From assembly GCA_004352715.1 (NCBI GenBank), contig SCFE01000116.1, positions 1,031,796 through 1,095,795 of the forward strand: a DNA stretch of 64,000 nucleotides, given 5' to 3'. Origin of the DNA: Hofstenia miamia (Eukaryota > Xenacoelomorpha > Acoela). The notes beneath the pieces are model-generated. The model made no database searches, was not told where the DNA came from, and saw only the letters and a program-made list of their open reading frames with translations. Positions 27,327 to 38,153 of this stretch are shown here, piece by piece (the first letter of the stretch is position 1; the number at the start of each line of letters is the position of its first letter). The position numbers and the translations under genes were made by a program.

Positions 27327-28149
27327 ATCGCACTGAAATATTTTTTATTGCAAAACAAGCAGTGGGACTCCCCAACGGCACCATTAGAAGTGTCCCAACT
27401 AAAAGTTGTCCAAAAAAATTTCAGGATGGAAAAATCTATACTAGAATTCAAATGTATGGCTTTCTGTGGCCGTTAATCATTTCCTCATGCAAAAATGGGA
27501 GACAAGGGAATAGAAAAAATGTTCAACAGCTACTTAGATTTGTAGACTTGGCAAATTTTTGTAAATTAATTTGTAATTTTTTCAATGTTTGTTGCAAAAT
27601 AAAAAATTGAGAAAAATCTGAATGACTGCGAAATTGCGTACATGTTGAATTATTTTCAATACAAAAATAGTTGATTTCAACCAATCATTCCGCTAAAAAC
27701 AATATTTGTGAAGTATCATATATTAGTTGATACTTCAATATGTGCAGAAAGAGGACAAGCCATTCCTATAAGAAATTCAATCTTGTTTTATTATTTACTC
27801 TCAAACAGTTCATTCTACTACAGCAGAGTGTGCTTGCGCTGATTTTCCAATAAATAGTGTTGATAGTAGTATGCATTGGATTCATTATATTCGATGCGGA
27901 CGTGGCAATTTCAAGGCAGTATTAAAAAACTATTTATGAATACATAGGTCCATGCGTTGAGAAACATCTTATTTAGTGTCTTCTTGAAGCGGTTTTAAAT
28001 TAAATATATACAATCAAATTTTAAAAGTTTATTTTGCTTCTTTGTAATACATAACATATTTTATTCAACCATTTATATATTAATCACCAAACTCAATAAC
28101 CAATGTTCAAATTTATTAAGAATCATGCTGAATTCCAATACTTGTCATC
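27327..28149. other. Non-coding
   Basis: An open frame at 27362-27610 begins soon after CAGTGGGACTCCCC but matches nothing I know. No gene supported. Confidence 0.4.
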
Positions 28150-28524
28150 ATATATATATATATATATACCCACTCTCCATGTATATTAACGCTTAGTACA
28201 CTTTCACGTATATTAACGGTAAGTACACGTTTCCATAAAAAATGGAGAAAAATCATATTTTTGGACATTGTTATATTCATCACTAAAATATTGCCACTTT
28301 TTTCATGTGAAAACAATTGTTTTTTAAAAAATTTTATCTATGTGACAAAAACAAAGAATTTCAAAATTTTGGGAGCATGTGTCTTTTGCATGCCAAACAA
28401 CATATGTATTAAAAAAATCTCACATTGAACATTTTTACTGTCAAAAAATTCAATAAACGCTAAGTACTATGGGCAAAAAGTTCGTAAACGCTAAGTATAC
28501 TCTGCCAAAGTACGTTAATATATA
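28150..28524. mobile_element. Short element with iterated AACGCTTAGTAC words beside a TA tract
   Basis: TA tract 28150-28168, then GTATATTAACGCTTAGTAC and GTATATTAACGGTAAGTAC on the left, and AAACGCTAAGTACT, AAACGCTAAGTATAC and GTACGTTAATATATAC on the right. The outermost words are inverted, the AACGCT words direct. Probably a non-autonomous transposon; class unknown. Confidence 0.5.
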
Positions 28525-28631
28525 CAGTCAAATCTCGCATAGTAGCGAGAGTTTGTAACAAAAGGCTTATTATCGGCGGGACCGAGGAAAAGTGACATAG
28601 TAGCGGGCGGTATAGTAGCAAAATTTGACTG
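28525..28631. mobile_element. pogo/Tigger-like MITE, 107 bp
   Basis: CAGTCAAATCTCGCATAGTA at the left and its imperfect reverse complement (CAGTCAAATTTTGCTACTAT) at the right, between TA dinucleotides. The word TAGTAGC is repeated three times. The CAGTCAAA start is typical of pogo-like elements. Confidence 0.75.
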
Positions 28632-28684
28632 TATATACATATATATATATATATATATACATGCATATATAATACAAGATTTAA

Positions 28685-28829
28685 GGTGCGTTCAGACGAG
28701 AACCTTTTGATGTATATCATTTGATATACGTCAAAAAGATGTTCGTCTAAACGCATATAGTTGAAATTGATGCACAAACAGCTTGCATCTTTTTAACGTA
28801 GTTCAAAAGATTATCTTCTGAACGCACAC
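28685..28829. mobile_element. GGTGCGTTCAGACG palindromic MITE, copy 1
   Basis: After TTAA, GGTGCGTTCAGACGAGAACC; the interior repeats TTCGTCTAAACGC-type words and the right side ends CTTCTGAACGCAC. The left TTAA suggests a piggyBac-like insertion preference. A related copy lies at 31405-31575 in the opposite orientation. Confidence 0.55.
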
Positions 28830-29154
28830 TATTCATTTGAACGATCAGTAATTAATGACTTTGTTTCGGGGACAGATTGTCTCAAGTAGCCGTGAGTCTT
28901 AAAATACGAGGATTTTGAAGCTCAACAACTTTAACTTCAAAATGAACCCTGACGATATTGAATTCTAAATGTTTTAATTTTTTGTAACAAAAGGCAGTTA
29001 TTCCTTTTAATGAAGCAATATTAATTCCAAGGAAACTTTTAGGGGTCAGCGGAATAAACATTTTGGTAGTCGGTTCGATTTAGTTCACACAAAATACCGC
29101 GGTATCGGTTTAACTATGAAAAATCAATAATATATCTATATATATATACATATA

Positions 29155-30235
29155 CAGGGTGGCTCATAAGTTACTAAGTTTCAAATCAATGGCCCCTACG
29201 TTTCAACAATCTTAAAAAAATAATCAAACAACATCAAAATTATATTCTATATAGAAATATGTGAAGTTAACAAAATAAACAAGTAAACCAAAACTACAGT
29301 TATTTATCATATGGATGGATAAAAAGTTGAAAACGCCTGAATGTGCGCTTGCGGATTTTGCGTGGACCATCAACTTCGATTTCATTAAATGCCTGACCAA
29401 CTGCTTGTTTAAGTTCCTGTGTAATATGAGTGGTTGACTGCTGCAACTTTTGCTCAATGTTACCCCCAAAGCGCATTGTCGCTGGATGTTAAATCTGGAC
29501 TCCTGGCGGGGAATGTGGTGGGGCCGAATTTGCCACCCACTGGAAGCTGTTCATTCAGAAAGGCACGTGTTGCAAGAGCTCCATCTTGCTTAAAATGACA
29601 TAGGTATGCGATACCACGACGTTGTAGCTCGGGTAAAAACTTTCAGTGAGAAGCTGTCTGTAGTGTGCTGCATCCAAGCAACCTTCAATGAAATAAGGTC
29701 CGATTAAATGTTCTTCAGCCATCGCCGCCCAAACCATAACAGTTGGCGGATGATGTTCAACCTGCTTCCAGCCGAAGTTTTTCCCTAACAAGCATCATGG
29801 TATTGCGTGAGCGATCCGAATCATAGACCCACGTCGCTGCAAGAATTCTGAATTCAATAGTGTACTTTCTGATGTCGGCCATCCCAGTGCTAAATAGATA
29901 AAACAATGTAATTTATTGTTTATCGATAGAATATGATTGGCTTAATCCACGAATTCACTGATTAGTTTGAAACGTAGTATTGTTTATCGATAGTGTGACA
30001 TCAGTCGATAGTTATTTATCGGCCAGATCACGCGCTTTTCGTGTTGACTAGTGTTTGTACATATTGTACATACGCATTGTATATAAGACACCCAAGCATC
30101 TGTAAACAGAGAAATAGTTTAACCGTGTTCTCTTGTTCGCTAGAATCACCCCAGTGATTCTACAATAGGATATGATTGGCTTAATTCACTAATTCACTGA
30201 TTGGTTTGAAACGTAGTAACTTATGGGTCACTCTG
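29155..30235 (-). mobile_element. IS630/Tc1-mariner element, internally deleted
   Basis: Ends CAGGGTGGCTCATAAGTTAC and, reversed, CAGAGTGACCCATAAGTTAC, flanked by TA. The minus strand has an N-terminal piece MADIRKYTIEFRILAATWVY followed after a deletion by GWKQVEHHPPTVMVWAAMAE, LIGPYFIEGCLDAAHYRQLL and FPARSPDLT, so the HTH, the centre of the DDE domain and its last acidic motif survive in different frames. The right end contains a tandem duplication of about 65 bp (29913 on and 30165 on), the second copy split by a solo LTR. Confidence 0.8.
29994..30164. mobile_element. Solo LTR, 171 bp, with 4-bp target duplication
   Basis: Begins TGTGACATCAG and ends GATTCTACA (TG...CA), flanked by ATAG on both sides (29990-29993 and 30165-30168). 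It contains TATATAAGA about 85 bp in, suiting an LTR promoter. A 4-bp duplication fits Ty3/Gypsy-type or Bel-type retroelements. It splits a repeat unit whose uninterrupted sister lies just upstream, confirming an insertion. Confidence 0.75.
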
Positions 30236-30245
30236 TATATATATA

Positions 30246-30533
30246 CCGTAAAACTTGTAGTTGAAGGCCATGGCCTTATATTTTTCAACCCCCTTGCTAG
30301 GGTGGCCTTCTATTTTTCAAAGAATAATTTTTGGTATTCTTAGGTCTATAAAAATTTGTTATATATGCTGTTTTGAAGAGTATTAGTGTTCGTGTGCTTT
30401 CATGTGTGCGTGTGCGTACGTACGTCCACGCGCGTATCTCCATCCGTGAAAGAGAAAAATGTCTCAGACACAAACCTGAGTGGTCTATTTTCAACCTCCT
30501 CGCTAGGGAGGCCTTCAATTATAGGTTTTACGG
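30246..30533. mobile_element. CCGTAAAAC MITE, 288 bp
   Basis: Ends CCGTAAAACTTGTAGTTGAA and, reversed, CCGTAAAACCTATAATTGAA, each continuing to GGCC, between TA dinucleotides. TTTTCAACC..CTAGGG..GGCCTTC occurs in direct orientation near both ends. No coding capacity. Confidence 0.75.
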
Positions 30534-30534
30534 T

Positions 30535-30542
<8 letters not shown>

Positions 30543-30576
<34 letters not shown>
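30543..30576. repeat. TA microsatellite
   Basis: 34-base TA tract just right of the CCGTAAAAC MITE. Confidence 0.9.
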
Positions 30577-30580
<4 letters not shown>

Positions 30581-31404
30581 GATAGTTGTAGTATACCATG
30601 GCTATATCAATTAAATGAATTCATATGTAAAATGGAATAGTAATTGCAAATATGAATGCGTTTTATTGAACATTCGTTTCTGATAAAAATGGAATTTTAA
30701 GCCAATGTTTAATATCACCAGAATACTAAAACTTTTAAATGTATAAATACCTTATGCAATGGAACGGACCTTTCGACCTAGAGCATAAACTGCATAATTA
30801 TGATTTTTGCATTGCAAAGAAATCCGAATGAACACATTTTGTAAATCTGATTTTTTAAGAAAAAATCTCAAAGTAGCTAGTATTTGTGAAGGTATTCGCG
30901 ACAAAATTTTGTGGTCTAATCAGCCATGTAATTGAAACAACTGTATTATTAATATAATTTTCTTAAGAAATTTTGTAATTTTGCAAACGGCTATGTCTTA
31001 AGCCTCCAACAGAAATGTTCCAAAATTTCATACAGCAAGAATTGACCCGCGGGCTTGCGCACAATACAGAGCCTAATTATAAATAATGTACCGATCAATG
31101 TTTTAGGCAAGATACCACATTATCAGTATTTTTCGGTATTGTCATAATATAGCGGTATTGGTTTCAGTATCCGTATACCGCCAGGCTCTAGAAACTTTAA
31201 ACAAATAATTTTGTCTTTTGAACAATCAGTAATTAGCTAATTATTCTTGGCAACATTATATAACAATATCTATAGAATTAAACATCTAATAAAATTCGTT
31301 TTTGATTTTACTATTTTGAATCAGTAATTGAGGTGTTAGCTATAGTCTTCCCAGTGATAGAAAAACACAATTCCTATTAAACTTAATTGATAAATAAACA
31401 AGTG

Positions 31405-31575
31405 GCCGTGCATCGAAATAATGCCGTCTAAACGCAATTTCATCAAATTGATGTACATCAAAAGAACGCTCCCAAATGCGGATTGATGCATCAAAATGTG
31501 TACATTAAAAAGATGTTCGTCTTAACGCATTTTCATCAAAAGATGCGCATCAAAAGGTTCTCGTCTGAACGCACC
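31405..31575. mobile_element. GGTGCGTTCAGACG palindromic MITE, copy 2
   Basis: Ends with the complement of GGTGCGTTCAGACGAGAACC followed by TTAA, with internal ATCAAAA / TTGATG words repeated. About 28 bp at the right end are the exact inverse of the left end of the copy at 28685. Confidence 0.55.
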
Positions 31576-31602
31576 TTAAAATTAACCAAATATATAGTTA
31601 TT

Positions 31603-31678
31603 ATATGTCGCTATATATGTACAAAATGCTCAAAAAACGTACATAGCGTCACATCAAGGAGTACATAGTGACATATGA
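31603..31678. repeat. Short inverted repeat TATGTCGCTATATATGTAC
   Basis: TATGTCGCTATATATGTAC faces GTACATAGCGTCACAT and GTACATAGTGACATATG within 75 bp; probably a very small non-autonomous element. Confidence 0.4.
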
Positions 31679-31939
31679 AAAAAATGAGTAGAAATCTGCA
31701 GGAAAAGTTGCGGTATGACATCGGGTGGTTGTGAATCGCTATATTTATTATAATTCAATCTATGTTTATGCAATATACTTTAATTTTGCCAACCTCCGGC
31801 TGAATTATTCACTACATTGTTGAGAAAATATAGAGCTATATTCAGTAAAATTTATCTTTGTTCCAAAACAGTGATTCAAATAGTAGTCTGTACATTATTT
31901 GTCACCACTGCAGGCGTGATTATCATATTATTACATTTT

Positions 31940-31947
<8 letters not shown>

Positions 31948-31984
<37 letters not shown>

Positions 31985-32048
31985 CGCTTTGTAATTTTTG
32001 TGTAATATAAAGGCGCTTTGTAATTTTTTGCCGCTTTGTAACACAATA
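31948..32048. repeat. TA tract followed by three GCGCTTTGTAA boxes
   Basis: TA tract 31948-31980, then GGCGCTTTGTAA at about 31983 and 32013 and CCGCTTTGTAA at about 32031. Possible left border of the large element that ends at 38103. Confidence 0.6.
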
Positions 32049-33084
32049 TATACTAAAAAATTCTTTTGAATAATTTTTTAGTAAATGTCCTTAAATTACA
32101 TGTCTACTATACGCTAGTGGCAAATTTTTTAAAATTGAAATCTTTGAAACAAAAATAATTCAGTTTATGTGACATCCCCTCGAAATGATTGAACATTATA
32201 TCAGAAATACACATATTTCTCATGATTATTAAAGATTTTAATTTTTAATAATTTAGAAACCTGAATTTAGCCCTAAATTTGTAATATTTAATAAAATTTT
32301 ACAAGGAACGCATTTATAATCAATGTCTTCTTTAATAGGAGATAACTGAAAAGTGACGATTTAGTAAGAAATGTTCTATATCTCAATATTGAAGACATCG
32401 CTTTCAGACTATCTTTATTCATTTCATTGACAAAAATTATTACTAATTATAATGTACTGTACTATCGTTTGTGGACTAATGACTTCTTTGAATCTATAAA
32501 TGTAATATTAAGTAATAATGTATATGAATCACTCCATTTTCAATCAATGACTTCCTAGAAATGATATTTTCTAAAAATATTGCAATTCTTGCTGGGTCTC
32601 CATTATAAAAGCGTGCAATTTTATAGTATGATATCTTTAAAATAAGAAATTTGAAATGAAATGAGGTGATTATATATACTTTTTGTCGATATAAACGTAC
32701 ATATGCGCCGTTATTATTATATAATAACAGTTTATGTATTTTTTAATAAAACTAGGAGCACTATGTAAATTGAGGATAACACAAAGAATGGACGACCCAA
32801 AGAAGGGTGCCAATTTGCGCAATTTGCAAATAGTGAATCTATGCATGGAATGCGATCAAAGAATTTCAATAATTATGAAGATCCAATGTGCTTAAATTTT
32901 CATTTTCCATGGATTTCAGAGCTATCGCGATATGAAAAAGATATGAGTTTTTCTATCATGAGTTGATATGTATCGTAATACAATGATACTTGTCAAGTCG
33001 TGACAGCGTTAGCAATTTATTATATTGTTATTAAACGTACAAAAACTGCAAATTTCCCTTTTCTGTTTAATGGTTTTCTTTAGC

Positions 33085-34025
33085 GCCAAATTAATGGAAT
33101 TGCGATGGGATCGGCACTTGGACCAATAATATCAGCATTTACAATGGATATTATAGAAAAAGATTTCATGAACACTTCAATTTTATCTACTCATCAATGC
33201 TACTATCGGTATGTAGATAATATATTTGCAACTTTTAACAAGAAAGATGATGCAAACACATTCTTGAATTATTTAAACAACATTCTACCAGAAATTCAAT
33301 TTACAATGGAATTTGAAACCAACAATAAGCTGATTTTTTGATGTTACGATACAGAATTTTAATAACAATTATGAAACAAGTTAGCATATAAAAAAACAAA
33401 CTCAGGACTATATATTTCATACTTTTCGAATTGTAATACGTCCTACAAATTAAACACAATTACAGCATTATTTAATCGAGTAAAAATTACTACAAACATC
33501 TAACGAATTCAACAGATTTTCGAAATCCTTAAAGACAATGGCTATCCCATTAAACTCATTAAAAAATATTCAAACAAGATGTTTAAAGAAAGTAACAAAG
33601 AACAACTTCATGAAGCAGACAATGATAAGAATAAAATTTGTCCAATATATTTAAAAATTCCGTATTTAGGCAACCAAGTTAAAATGTTAAATGAAAAAAA
33701 TCAAAATATCGAACAAGTTGAAATTCACCAAAGTTGTCCTTTGCAACAAAGAAAATATTCAACAACAAAGACCTTATCCCTAAGAAATTAATTTCTCCTG
33801 TAATTTACCCAATCTGAATGTGATGATTGCAATAAATCATACATCGGGGAAACTAAGAGACATCTGGGAACAAGGATGAAAGGACATTTAAATTTTGAAA
33901 TGTACTTACATCACCATGAAATCAAGCAAGAAAATTTTAAGATATTACTAAGACATCATAAAATTGGTGAACCCATTTTTATTAAAGCTCCAAACAAAGA
34001 AAAATTACTTAATAAACAACGCTAG
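33085..34025 (+). pseudogene. Penelope-like element, 5'-truncated RT and GIY-YIG remnant
   Basis: The plus strand reads QINGIAMGSALGPIISAF, YYRYVDNIFATF and FLNYLNNILPEIQFTMEFE, the reverse transcriptase core of Penelope-like retroelements, then after several stops CDDCNKSYIGETKRHLGTRM, the GIY-YIG endonuclease that follows the RT in this class. The catalytic YVDD is changed to YVDN and there are multiple stops, so it is inactive. The 5' part of the RT is missing; the frame opens right after a TTTCTTTAG, which might be an old acceptor. Confidence 0.85.
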
Positions 34026-34098
34026 ATAACATCAAAAATTCTAGATTTATAGTGCATGCAAAATATTTATAATTTCCTTTAGTGTAGTTTATTGTAAA

Positions 34099-34121
34099 AT
34101 TATATATATATATATATATAT
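34099..34121. repeat. TA microsatellite
   Basis: Short TA tract just downstream of the Penelope remnant. Confidence 0.85.
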
Positions 34122-34635
34122 CCCATTTTCAGATACGTTTGAAAGTACCTTAGGAAATTTAAAGTATGTACATCAATCAAAGACAGAATTATTAAACAAT
34201 TTCTTCATTTAAATATTCTTTACATAAAGGGTATTACGGCGAAGGTATAGAATAGGGTGCAATAATATAGGCTAAAAAACGATGAAAAATGCAATAATAT
34301 AAATAAAAAGTTTAAAAAATAATCGATATAAACCGTTCACTTTGGATAATTAACCAAATTCATAGCACGCGGTATGTATTTAAGGACAATACGAGTAGCA
34401 CAGCAAACTTTGAATTATCGTCTATTATTAAACACATTGCAAGATATTAATTTTAAAGTATATCTATGCAAATCAATGAATTTTTGGTAAATATATTTGT
34501 TTAAAATGTTCACATGAAGAACATCAATCATGAATTATAGTCCTTGTTCGAAAGATTGAATGCCACCTTAGATTTCTTCTCATGCGTCTTTGATGAGCTT
34601 GCAACAACTCCATTACAATAAAACTTTACTTTCAG

Positions 34636-34638
<3 letters not shown>

Positions 34639-34670
<32 letters not shown>
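34639..34670. repeat. TA microsatellite
   Basis: 32-base tract forming the left edge of the CGTCGTTTGTAA element. Confidence 0.9.
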
Positions 34671-34672
<2 letters not shown>

Positions 34673-35846
34673 GCCGTTTGTAATTTATGCAGAATTTATA
34701 TTCGTCATTTATAATCATTTTCATATATATACGCCGTTTGTAACAATATTCGTCGTTTGTAACCAAAATTTTTTTTTTATAATGATGTTGCAATTTTAAC
34801 AGTTTTTTAATCATATGCATTACACTAGTGCCTATTCCATTTATTAGAGCCAATGCCTTCCATAGTTGATTAATTTCTTGGCTACAGCAAACTCGAAAGT
34901 CTTGAACTTCAATAACCATATAATATTGTTAAGTACATAGTAATCAAAGGTATTATACCATATCCTATAAATCTTTAAAGAAATTTAGTAGATGTAGTTT
35001 TTAATTTGGAAGCTAATGAACTAGGTTCGAAGTCGATCCAAGCATTATTCACTGAGATATTAACGATTATTCCCCAAAATATAGGATCAAGACGGTATAG
35101 TTGGTTGTAAAGGAAATTTCAAAAAAAAACAAAGTAGTCCATAGCCTATGCATCTTTAAAGGACTTTAGTAGATGTAGTTTTTAATTTGGAAGCTAATGA
35201 ACTAGGTTCGAAGTCGATCCAAGCATTATTCACTGAGATATTAACGATTATTCCCCAAAATATAGGATCATGCCGGTATAGTGGGTTGTTAAATGAAATT
35301 TCAAAATAAAAACAAATAAGTAATCCATATCCTATACATCTTTAGAGGACTTTAGTAGATGTAGTTTTTTATTTGGAAGCTAATGAAATAGGTTCGAAGT
35401 CGATCCAAGCATTATTCACTGAGATATTAACGATTATTCCCCAAAATATAGGATCAAGCCGGTATAGTGAGTTGTTCAAAATAAAAACAAATAAGTAATC
35501 CATATCCTATACATCTTTAAAGGACTTTAGTAGATGTAGTTTTTAATTTGGAAGCTAATGAACTAGGTGCGAAGTTGATCCAAGCATTTTTGCTGAGAAA
35601 TTACAAACGACGAATATCTGTGAAAACCAGCAAAAAAAATTTTTTTCATTTTAAATTTTTAGACCCATTAATCCAGTAGGATATATTGTTGAGAGGGTAC
35701 TGAGATACACTAACTGAAAAAATTCGAAAATTTTGCATTCTCCTCAATTTTAAACCCCAAAAAGGCGATTCGTCGTTTGTAACAGTCATTTTTTTCAGAA
35801 TTCGTCGTTTGTAATGAAGTTTCACCATTAGTATGGTACAAACGAC

Positions 35847-35848
<2 letters not shown>
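34671..35848. mobile_element. Non-autonomous element with CGTCGTTTGTAA boxes and internal tandem array
   Basis: Left end has TCGCCGTTTGTAA and three similar boxes (near 34731 and 34751); the right end has TTCGTCGTTTGTAA twice and, reversed at the very edge, TTCGTCGTTTGTACC. Both sides abut TA tracts, consistent with insertion into or carriage of TA repeats. The interior is mostly a tandem array (34940-35590). No coding sequence. Confidence 0.6.
34940..35590. repeat. Tandem array, about 181-bp unit, about 3.7 copies
   Basis: GATGTAGTTTTTAATTTGGA recurs at about 34991, 35172, 35358 and 35533 (spacings 181, 186, 175). Units share TTCGAAGTCGATCCAAGCAT and CCCCAAAATATAGGATCA. Satellite-like array inside a mobile element. 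Confidence 0.85.

Positions 35849-35888
<40 letters not shown>
35849..35888. repeat. TA microsatellite
   Basis: 40-base TA tract at the right edge of the CGTCGTTTGTAA element. Confidence 0.9.
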
Positions 35889-35891
<3 letters not shown>

Positions 35892-36033
35892 ATCTGTAAA
35901 CTATACATTATTTTATGAATATCAGTTTGCAGAAATGTTAGAAATGATAGTTTCTCATGTTACATTCCATCATAATCATTTTTAACAATCAAACAAAAAA
36001 ATTTTTAAAATATATATATACACACAAACATAG

Positions 36034-38100
36034 ATATTTTGGCGCTGCATATACTTACATCTTCTTTTCGCATTTAGTTTCAGTATGAATATTGCTTGGA
36101 GCGATGAGGAAAATTCGAAGCGCTGCTGACACAAATGGATCAGGAACTAGAATTGAAAGAACAAAAAAGAAAGTGATAAATAACTAATAATTTATATAAT
36201 TATACTTAATTTTTAGTCAGCAAAAACACGACTCATTGAAAAAAATGAAGTTAATAAGACAGAGACAACGCCAACAAAAGTCTTATAAACCAAAAAGACG
36301 CAACAACTAAACTCGTTGAAATTTTACATCAAATTTTGAAGAAGAATGTAAGGAAAAAAAATTGCGGCAAGAATGCATCATTTGTCATAAGACTGATTTT
36401 GAAAAATTAGAGATCATTTATCCAACAACCATTCTTTGCCAAAACAATTGATTGCATGACTCCAACCATGATTTTTATAAAGTTGAGGACTGTAAAAGCT
36501 GAAAACATTTGATGTAAGAAAGCATATTATAGGGAAACCTTATAGCGAAAAAACAAGTCATTGTTGAAAATTTTCTTAAGCATAAGGAGAAAACGGCACG
36601 TGCCTCTGGAAATCGCGAAAGTTCCAATTTTAGGTCGTTAGGTAATTTTCTATTCTTAATATATAGCAAAACTAGTTGCCTAAAAGAAAGTAATTTACTG
36701 GAGGTAATTGAAACAATGAAATTTGAAAAATGTTACATTTCTGCAACCATGAAAATTCTTTTGAGCACACCCAAATCTTTTATTCATTATGTCAAATTAT
36801 ACTTTTCAAGTATGCACAGATTTAGGGTTGATACGTGGTTCAATGGCAGAAGCTTCAAAAATCTACACTAAAACTTCACAGCGAGAGAACCCCTTAAAGC
36901 AAAATCAATTGTTTGAGAAGGAACCGACAAAGGAAATTGTTCGACAAGTCATTAATCAAATAGAACATATTTTAATCAACGAGGGTCAAGAACTAAGTTA
37001 CAATGATGAAAAGGCGATGAATTTTGTCTACCTGCAGCGTTCCTTAAATATAAGATGTTAGCCAGTTATGGAAATACTCCCCACCGATATAATAAATTTA
37101 GAAAGTGGAATGAGCTGCATTAACAAAACACGTAATAAATATCAGGTAAGAATTAAAATTAAGCCGTGTCAACTAAAATCGTTCAATAGACTAGTACAAA
37201 GATTTGAAAATACAATAGGAGTGAAGCAAACATACGTTTTGTCAAAATAAAAAAGAAAGTGGCTTGTCTCTTAAAATTAGTGATAAAACGTCATTTTCCC
37301 TTCTCAAAGGATTTTCGATTTAATGCAAACTCTCTACGTAAAATGTGGGACAGTGAAATTTGGGAAGGAACTTCAAATACAGCTCTGCAAAAAGCTCATT
37401 TTGAGCTGACTGGGCATGCCCAACAAACAGCAGAAATACTATACTCTGCGTACCAGTGAAAAACAGTTTTCAAACTTAATTCATCACTATCAAGATATAT
37501 TAGAAGAAGCCAAAATGAATATGCAAGATAAGAAAATATTCCGCCAGCTAACACTTCTACCATATCATCAACAGTTAAATCACGTAAGCAGAAAACTTGC
37601 AATACACAAATCTTGAATCGTCCGATTCTTCAAGTAAACCTGAAACATTTTTAGATGCATTAAATTCTACAAAATATTGCAAACTTACAAAAACGGAAAA
37701 ATGTTATTTGAAATATTTAGCAGATATGGGAAAAATGTATGTAAAAATGATCTCCTTGATATGTTGTATAAAAATAACATGAAATTGAGTGTGGCTTCCT
37801 TTAATCGAATAGATAACGAGGTGCTAGAAGCATTAAAATTTCGTAAGTTGTAAGCATTCCTATACAAAACTAATTTGATGTAAGCATATTATATTCTCTT
37901 TAGTTAAGTGTTGTTTTTTGAAGATATACTAGTACTTGCTTATGCTTCTCACCTAAATGATTTTACATTATATAGACAAGTATATTATTTAATATTTGTA
38001 AACATGTGTTATTCGAGTATACAGCGCCAAAATATATTCTTGAGGTGCATAGAGCGCCAGTATATGTACTTTTGTATAGAGCGCCAATATTTTAAAATGG

Positions 38101-38103
<3 letters not shown>
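36034..38103 (+). mobile_element. Tyrosine-recombinase element with TGGCGCT boxes
   Basis: ATATTTTGGCGCTGCATATAC at the left faces, reversed, ATATTTTGGCGCTGTATAC at 38017-38035; two further inverted TGGCGCT boxes follow at about 38055 and 38084 before a long TA tract. Between them the plus strand carries a broken tyrosine recombinase gene. The outer left border may instead be the triple GCGCT box at 31983, which would make a composite of about 6.1 kb. Cryptons and DIRS-like elements use tyrosine recombinases, but cryptons normally lack inverted ends, so the class is open. Confidence 0.5.
36789..37616 (+). pseudogene. Tyrosine recombinase, frameshifted
   Basis: Fragments in three frames: an N-terminal part (36789-37061), a middle part with ILPTDIINLESG and KYQVRIKIKPCQ (37068-37247), and a C-terminal part with RFNANSLRKMWDSEIW, then HFELTGHAQQTAE and, after a one-base shift near 37435, KYYTLRTSEKQ. 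SLRKM, LTGH and KYY are placed like the second Arg, the last His and the Tyr nucleophile of tyrosine recombinases. An upstream stretch near 36330-36420 reads ECIICHKTDFEKLE, possibly a zinc-binding part of the same protein. Stops and shifts make it inactive. Identification rests on motif order only. Confidence 0.55.

Positions 38104-38149
<46 letters not shown>
38104..38149. repeat. TA microsatellite
   Basis: 46-base TA tract, among the longest in the window, right of the tyrosine-recombinase element. Confidence 0.9.

Positions 38150-38153
<4 letters not shown>

Larger units (their letters stand above)
29040..31190. mobile_element. hAT-type element with nested insertions
   Basis: Starts TAGGGGTCAGCGG and ends with the complement of TAGAGCCTGGCGG. 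The 8-bp flank GAAACTTT is exactly duplicated (29032-29039 and 31191-31198), the hallmark of hAT insertion. Both ends contain degenerate CGGTAT words. Within it sit an IS630-type element (29155-30235), a solo LTR inside that, and a 288-bp MITE (30246-30533). No hAT transposase is seen in the remainder. Confidence 0.8.

Noticed and set aside
28681-31579. A single 2.9-kb TTAA-flanked element from the two GGTGCGTTCAGACG ends
   Set aside because: Each end belongs to its own palindromic MITE, and the interval contains an independently bounded hAT element; two separate insertions are simpler, though not proven.
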